From the NCBI GenBank assembly GCA_002412715.1, contig DHVP01000030.1:63302-73255 (forward strand): 9,954 nt of DNA, read 5' to 3'. A program made the position numbers and the translations under genes. Below, piece by piece: positions 7,174 to 9,954 of the stretch. How positions within the stretch are numbered: position 1 is the stretch's first letter; each line of letters begins with the position of its first letter. The notes under the pieces are model-generated. The model had not been told where the DNA came from, searched no databases, and saw nothing but the letters and a program-made list of their open reading frames with translations. This DNA is from Deltaproteobacteria bacterium UBA5205. GTDB taxonomy: Bacteria; Desulfobacterota; Syntrophorhabdia; Syntrophorhabdales; Syntrophorhabdaceae.

Positions 7174-7870
7174 AACCCATAGCCTCCTCGATGCTTATGA
7201 ATCCCTCGTAGAAGGCCTTTCCTATGATTGTCGCCCAGACGTCCGCTTCCTTGAGACGCCTGACGTCTTCTATCTTCGATACGCCGCCGCTTGCGATGAC
7301 AGGCAGCCTCGTCATCTCCGATATGGCTTTGAGCCCTTCGAAATCGGGCCCCGTCAGCATGCCGTCGCGTTCGATGCTCGTGCACAGGACAGCCATGATG
7401 CCGACGCGTTCGGCGGCGGTAAGGATCGCGGAAACATCGCGGTCCACGGCGCTTTTCCATCCCCGTGCCATTGGTTTTCCCTGAAGAAGGTCAAGTCCGA
7501 GGACGATATTGCCGCACCGCGAGAGACTCTCGAAAAAGTCCTCGTCCTCAAGGGCACGGGTGCCGATAATGATCCCGTCGATGCCCAGATCACTGTAATA
7601 TTTAATGGTATCATCGGTGCGGATGCCGCCGCCGACTTCCATGTAGCCTTTCACTAGCGTGCGGATCTTTTTGATGATGTCGCCGTGGACAGGTTCGCCG
7701 CCCCTGGCACCGTCGAGATCGATAATGTGGAAATCCCGCGCCCCGCGACGCACCATCTCTTCGATCATGGCGGGAGGATCATCGCTGTAGACTGTTACTT
7801 CTTCGAAATTGCCTTTCCTGAGACGAACGGTCTTGCCGCCCATCAGGTCCATCGCAAACAACGGCTTCAC
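7163..7870 (-). CDS. hisA: ProFAR isomerase (1-(5-phosphoribosyl)-5-[(5-phosphoribosylamino)methylideneamino] imidazole-4-carboxamide isomerase)
   Basis: HisA performs the Amadori rearrangement of ProFAR to PRFAR, the step before HisF-HisH. It is a 235-residue half-barrel repeat protein related to HisF. The catalytic aspartates are D8 (AMDLMGGKTVRL) and D127 (GLDLLQGKP), and T164 (CTSIERDG) matches the third essential residue known from Thermotoga HisA. Phosphate loops are VGGGIR (79-84) and IASGGVS (192-198). Residue 165 is Ser where many HisA have Asp or Glu. The start is GTG at 7868-7870, sharing a GTGA overlap with the stop of the upstream exported-protein gene and having a GGAG site eight bases before it. 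Only this start gives the right distance to D8. No trpF is present in the window, so a dual HisA/TrpF (PriA) role cannot be judged. Confidence 0.98.
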   Translation of the reverse strand: MKPLFAMDLMGGKTVRLRKGNFEEVTVYSDDPPAMIEEMVRRGARDFHIIDLDGARGGEPVHGDIIKKIRTLVKGYMEVGGGIRTDDTIKYYSDLGIDGIIIGTRALEDEDFFESLSRCGNIVLGLDLLQGKPMARGWKSAVDRDVSAILTAAERVGIMAVLCTSIERDGMLTGPDFEGLKAISEMTRLPVIASGGVSKIEDVRRLKEADVWATIIGKAFYEGFISIEEAMGYAD

Positions 7871-8445
7871 TCGGCTGACTCCGTCGTCCCCTTCGGCTCG
7901 ACGAGCTCATCAAGCCCCGCATTGATGCCCTCTTCGGCAAGTTCCTCCGCCGTCACCCAGCGGGCTCCCCTGCGGAAGAATTTTCCCATGGTGAAGAGGT
8001 TTTGTGTCAGGGCCTTCTGTTCTTCGGCATACGCAAAGATCTTGCCCACGACTTTGTCCTTCATGAGATGCATATGGAAAGCGATGGAGGCAGGTTTTTC
8101 AACGGCGAAGTTTCCCCCTTTTCTCTCCTGAAAACGATAGATGAGGACATTGATGTAAGGCTGATCCTTCTTCATCCCGTCCGAGTAACCGATGTTGCGG
8201 TCGGTCAGGGCGGTCTTCAGCTTCTCCTTCACTATGGCCGGTGCATCGGTATGAACCACACCGGGGCTGATCGCCCTGCCGCAGACGGGACACCTCGTGG
8301 CTGTCTCCGGATTCTGAAGCTGCTCCACGACGATACCCAGGTCACCCATGGAGTAAACGGCGGGAATTGCAAAGGCAAGAACGAATACCGCGACGAAAAG
8401 AGTGGCAAGGCAAAACTTCGGTCGTTTTATAAACTGTAGGAACAT
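7867..8445 (-). CDS. Exported or membrane-anchored protein of unknown function with a CxxC motif
   Basis: I do not recognise this 192-residue protein. Residues 1-32 form a basic start (FIKRPK) and a long hydrophobic stretch ending AVYS, resembling a Sec signal peptide with possible cleavage before MGDLG, or an uncleaved anchor. The mature part has a CPVCGR motif (C52, C55), which could be redox-active or bind metal with other ligands. Next come a mixed alpha/beta region with INVLIYRFQERKGG (98-111) and a C-terminal segment QKALTQNLFTMGKFFRRG (143-160) followed by WVTAEELAEEGI. The last segment reminds me of small periplasmic proteins of deltaproteobacteria, but this is memory, not a match. 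It opens the his cluster and is coupled to hisA by a GTGA overlap. An in-frame TAG shortly upstream and no nearby alternative fix the ATG at 8445, which lacks a ribosome site and follows an A+T-rich leader. Confidence 0.8.
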   Translation of the reverse strand: MFLQFIKRPKFCLATLFVAVFVLAFAIPAVYSMGDLGIVVEQLQNPETATRCPVCGRAISPGVVHTDAPAIVKEKLKTALTDRNIGYSDGMKKDQPYINVLIYRFQERKGGNFAVEKPASIAFHMHLMKDKVVGKIFAYAEEQKALTQNLFTMGKFFRRGARWVTAEELAEEGINAGLDELVEPKGTTESAE

Positions 8446-8450
8446 GTTTA

Positions 8451-8458
8451 ATTTTATA
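8451..8458 (-). promoter_or_regulatory. Possible -10 box for the exported protein and his cluster
   Basis: On the minus strand TATAAAAT lies five bases before the ATG at 8445, behind a run of seven T. It matches a sigma-70 -10 element, and no ribosome binding site is present. If used, transcription would begin at or next to the start codon, giving a leaderless message. No good TTGACA-like -35 box is found 16 to 18 bases further up (the region is pyrimidine-rich, such as TCTTTC), so confidence is low. Confidence 0.25.
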
Positions 8459-8525
8459 AAAAAACCGGGCTAAAAGAAAGAGAAAAGACAGTTTCGGATC
8501 TCCGGATTCGGGAAAAGATGGGAAT

Positions 8526-8571
8526 GAAAATAGGTCCTATAAGTCGTATAAGACCTATAGGACCTATTTTC
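8526..8571. repeat. Perfect 16-bp inverted repeat made of four 9-bp units
   Basis: The arms at 8526-8541 and 8556-8571 are exact reverse complements (GAAAATAGGTCCTATA and its complement) around a 14-base centre. The interior 8531-8566 divides exactly into four 9-bp units at 8531-8539, 8540-8548, 8549-8557 and 8558-8566, each fitting TANGNCNTA (for example TAGGTCCTA, TAGGACCTA). The outer units are mutual reverse complements and the inner two are nearly so, so the element is both a tandem and an inverted repeat. It lies in the spacer between livF and the next cluster. In RNA it would form a long stem with AAAA/UUUU at the base on either strand, so it could act as a bidirectional terminator. 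It could equally be a dispersed REP-like repeat. Confidence 0.85.
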
Positions 8572-8585
8572 TTCGTCTTCCCTCT

Positions 8586-8598
8586 CGGGTATAACCCG
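8586..8598. repeat. Small hairpin next to the livF 3' hairpin
   Basis: CGGGT (8586-8590) and ACCCG (8594-8598) pair around a three-base loop; one further T-A pair (8585/8599) is possible. It directly abuts, and shares G8598 with, the longer hairpin covering the livF stop, so the two could compete or stack in the transcript. There is no T-run after it. Confidence 0.5.
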
Positions 8599-8627
8599 AT
8601 TTAGTTTTCGCACGCGAAAACTAAATC
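8598..8627 (-). terminator. Hairpin over the livF stop codon
   Basis: A perfect 13-bp stem, GATTTAGTTTTCG (8598-8610) against its complement (8615-8627), encloses a four-base loop. The livF TAG (8621-8623) lies within the stem, so the last codons of livF are part of the structure. No U-run follows in the minus-strand transcript, so it is not a textbook intrinsic terminator. With the next two dyads it may end the liv transcript or protect its 3' end from exonucleases. The structure is certain as sequence; its role is inferred. Confidence 0.6.
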
Positions 8628-9310
8628 ATGAGATACTTTCTCTTTACCTCTTCATTGGCCTCCAACTCCTGAACAAGGCCTTCGAAGCGGATCCTGCCGT
8701 TGTCTATGACGTAGGCCCTCGTGATCATCTTGAGGGCGGAGCGGACGTTCTGCTCTGACAGAAGGATGCTTATCCCAACGTCCTTGAGCCGCAAGATCTG
8801 CTGTTCCAGGTCTCTGACGATGAGCGGGGCGAGGCCCTCCGTGGGCTCGTCGAGCAGAAGGAGCTCGGGGCTGCCCATGAGTGCCCTCGCGATGGTCAGC
8901 ATCTGCTGCTCCCCGCCGCTCAAATGCCCGGCGCGGCGCGTCTTTATCTCCTTAAGGGCAGGGAAGAGCCCGTAAACCCTCTCCTTGTCCCAGTCCTTGC
9001 TGCGCTGATAAACGATGTCCAGATTATCGTCGACACAGAGGTCGGCGAAGACCCTGCGGTCGTCGGGCACATAGCCGATGCCCTGCCTGAAGAGCATAAA
9101 GGGCTTCTCTCCGGTGATCTCCTTTCCCTTCAGGGTGATCGTCCCCTTTCTCGGCGGCACGATGCCCATGATGCTCTTCATGGTGGTGCTCTTCCCCGCG
9201 CCGTTGCGGCCGAGAAGCCCCACTACCTCGCCGGCGTTGACTTTCAGGGTCACGTCGAAGAGAATGTGGCTCAGTCCGTAGTACGTATCGATACCGTTCA
9301 CATCAAGCAT
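8621..9310 (-). CDS. livF: Branched-chain amino acid ABC transporter, ATP-binding protein LivF
   Basis: One of the two cytoplasmic ATPases that power a Liv-type (HAAT family) importer with the permeases LivH/LivM and a periplasmic binding protein. The 229 residues are full length. Walker A GRNGAGKST (34-42), the Q-loop region GYVPDDRRVF (79-88), signature LSGGEQQ (130-136) and Walker B LLLLDEP (150-156) are intact. The switch position reads SEQN (185-188), with Gln in place of the usual His as is common in LivF. The start MLDVNGIDTYYG is typical, lies 13 bases inside livG and has a GGGAG site six bases upstream. Substrates of this family include branched-chain amino acids but also amides, urea and aromatic acids, so the specificity is open. 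It is the last gene of its operon. Confidence 0.96.
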   Translation of the reverse strand: MLDVNGIDTYYGLSHILFDVTLKVNAGEVVGLLGRNGAGKSTTMKSIMGIVPPRKGTITLKGKEITGEKPFMLFRQGIGYVPDDRRVFADLCVDDNLDIVYQRSKDWDKERVYGLFPALKEIKTRRAGHLSGGEQQMLTIARALMGSPELLLLDEPTEGLAPLIVRDLEQQILRLKDVGISILLSEQNVRSALKMITRAYVIDNGRIRFEGLVQELEANEEVKRKYLMI

Positions 9311-9954
9311 GCGTCACTCCCGCCAAGGTATGCGTCCTGTACCTCCTGACAGCACCTGACATCGTCGCAGGTGCCTTCGATGATCGTCGATCCCCTCACC
9401 ATGACCATGATCCGGTCCGAAATGGAGAAGACGATCTCCATGTCGTGTTCGCAGAAGAGGATGGTGATGCCCAGTCTCTCCTTGAGCTGTTTGATGAGGT
9501 CGATGCACCGCGTCGTCTCCTCGGGGGACATCCCGGCCGTCGGTTCATCAAGGATAAGGAACTCGGGGTTGCCGCCGAGCGCGATGGCGATCTCGAGGAC
9601 CTTGCGCTCACCGTGAGAGAGGGCCGCGCTGGTGCCGTCCCTGATGTCCATGAGGCCCACGTCCCCGAGGATCCTGTCCGTCTCGGCGATGGCCAGCTTT
9701 GCGGAGGGGGTGAAGAGGTTCCAGGTCCTCTTTTGCCGGGAGAGGACTGAAACCTGGACGTTTTCAAAGACACTCAGCTTCGGGAAAACGTTCACCACCT
9801 GGAAGGACCGCGATATGCCCCTGCGGCAAACCTGGTAGGGGGGGAGCCCCGTGATGTCCTCGCCCTTGAAGACCACCTTTCCGCTATCAGGCTTCAGAAC
9901 GCCGGTGATCAGGTTGAAAAGGGTCGTCTTGCCCGCCCCGTTGGGACCAAGCAC
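9298..9954 (-). CDS. livG: Branched-chain amino acid ABC transporter, ATP-binding protein LivG (N-terminus cut by window edge)
   Basis: Partner ATPase to LivF. The visible 218 residues begin inside the Walker A loop (VLGPNGAGKTT); the GTG at the very edge is an internal valine codon, not the start. About 35 to 40 N-terminal residues lie beyond the window. The ARO-like motif RSFQVVNVF (49-57), signature LSHGERK (112-118), Walker B FLILDEP (132-138) and switch histidine in EHDM (H170) are present. LSHGE and the FTPSAKLAIAETDRIL insertion distinguish LivG from LivF. The C-terminus has the family's EVQDAYLGG followed by SDACLM. The gene overlaps livF by 13 bases, and livH, livM and the binding protein are expected further right, outside the window. 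Confidence 0.95.
   Translation of the reverse strand: MLGPNGAGKTTLFNLITGVLKPDSGKVVFKGEDITGLPPYQVCRRGISRSFQVVNVFPKLSVFENVQVSVLSRQKRTWNLFTPSAKLAIAETDRILGDVGLMDIRDGTSAALSHGERKVLEIAIALGGNPEFLILDEPTAGMSPEETTRCIDLIKQLKERLGITILFCEHDMEIVFSISDRIMVMVRGSTIIEGTCDDVRCCQEVQDAYLGGSDACLM

Noticed and set aside
8456..8470. Run of seven T after GCCCGG as an intrinsic terminator on the minus strand
   Set aside because: No stable stem directly precedes the T-run, and it lies right at the start of the next gene, so a promoter or leader role is as likely.
9952..9954. GTG at the right edge as a livG start codon
   Set aside because: It encodes the valine immediately before the Walker A motif; every LivG has a further N-terminal strand, so the gene simply runs off the window.

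Overview
The window is one strand-coherent block. Eleven protein-coding genes, all read on the minus strand, fill it almost completely, with only three gaps above 50 bases (about 70, 92 and 175). The gene set (a recA and alaS housekeeping block, standalone CinA C-terminal domain, ThpR, PgpA, histidine genes, Liv-type ABC ATPases, a Crp-family regulator) and moderately high G+C suggest a Gram-negative bacterium. A Desulfobacterota (deltaproteobacterial) or related anaerobe is my best guess. That assignment is inference from gene order and protein flavour; there is no rRNA or other taxonomic marker here.

Layout in the direction of transcription (right to left). (1) 9954-8621: the end of a branched-chain amino-acid type ABC importer operon, livG (N-terminus beyond the window) overlapping livF. 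(2) 8620-8446: a 175-base spacer rich in dyad symmetry, with a 13-bp hairpin over the livF stop, a small 6-bp hairpin, then a perfect 16-bp inverted repeat built from four 9-bp units. This spacer separates the two transcription units. (3) 8445-45: a tightly packed cluster: exported CxxC protein of unknown function, hisA, hisF, hisI, pgpA, cinA (pncC type), thpR, recA, alaS and a Crp-family regulator. Many junctions overlap by 4 to 26 bases (GTGA or ATGA type), so the cluster looks like a long operon or a few nested ones, with possible internal start points ahead of hisI (92-base gap) and recA (70-base gap carrying a 12-bp palindrome).

How the genes fit together: hisA, hisF and hisI supply middle steps of histidine synthesis. 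PgpA makes phosphatidylglycerol from its phosphate. CinA recycles NMN from NAD turnover, notably from the DNA ligase reaction. ThpR acts on 2',3'-cyclic phosphate RNA ends. RecA handles recombination and the SOS response, and AlaS charges tRNA-Ala. The pgpA-cinA-thpR-recA-alaS run resembles the recA neighbourhoods of many bacteria, but recX is missing between recA and alaS, which overlap directly. I found no phage, transposon, CRISPR, RNA gene or clearly new multi-gene system. The least explained items are the four-unit palindromic repeat, the exported CxxC protein at the head of the his cluster, and the palindrome before recA.
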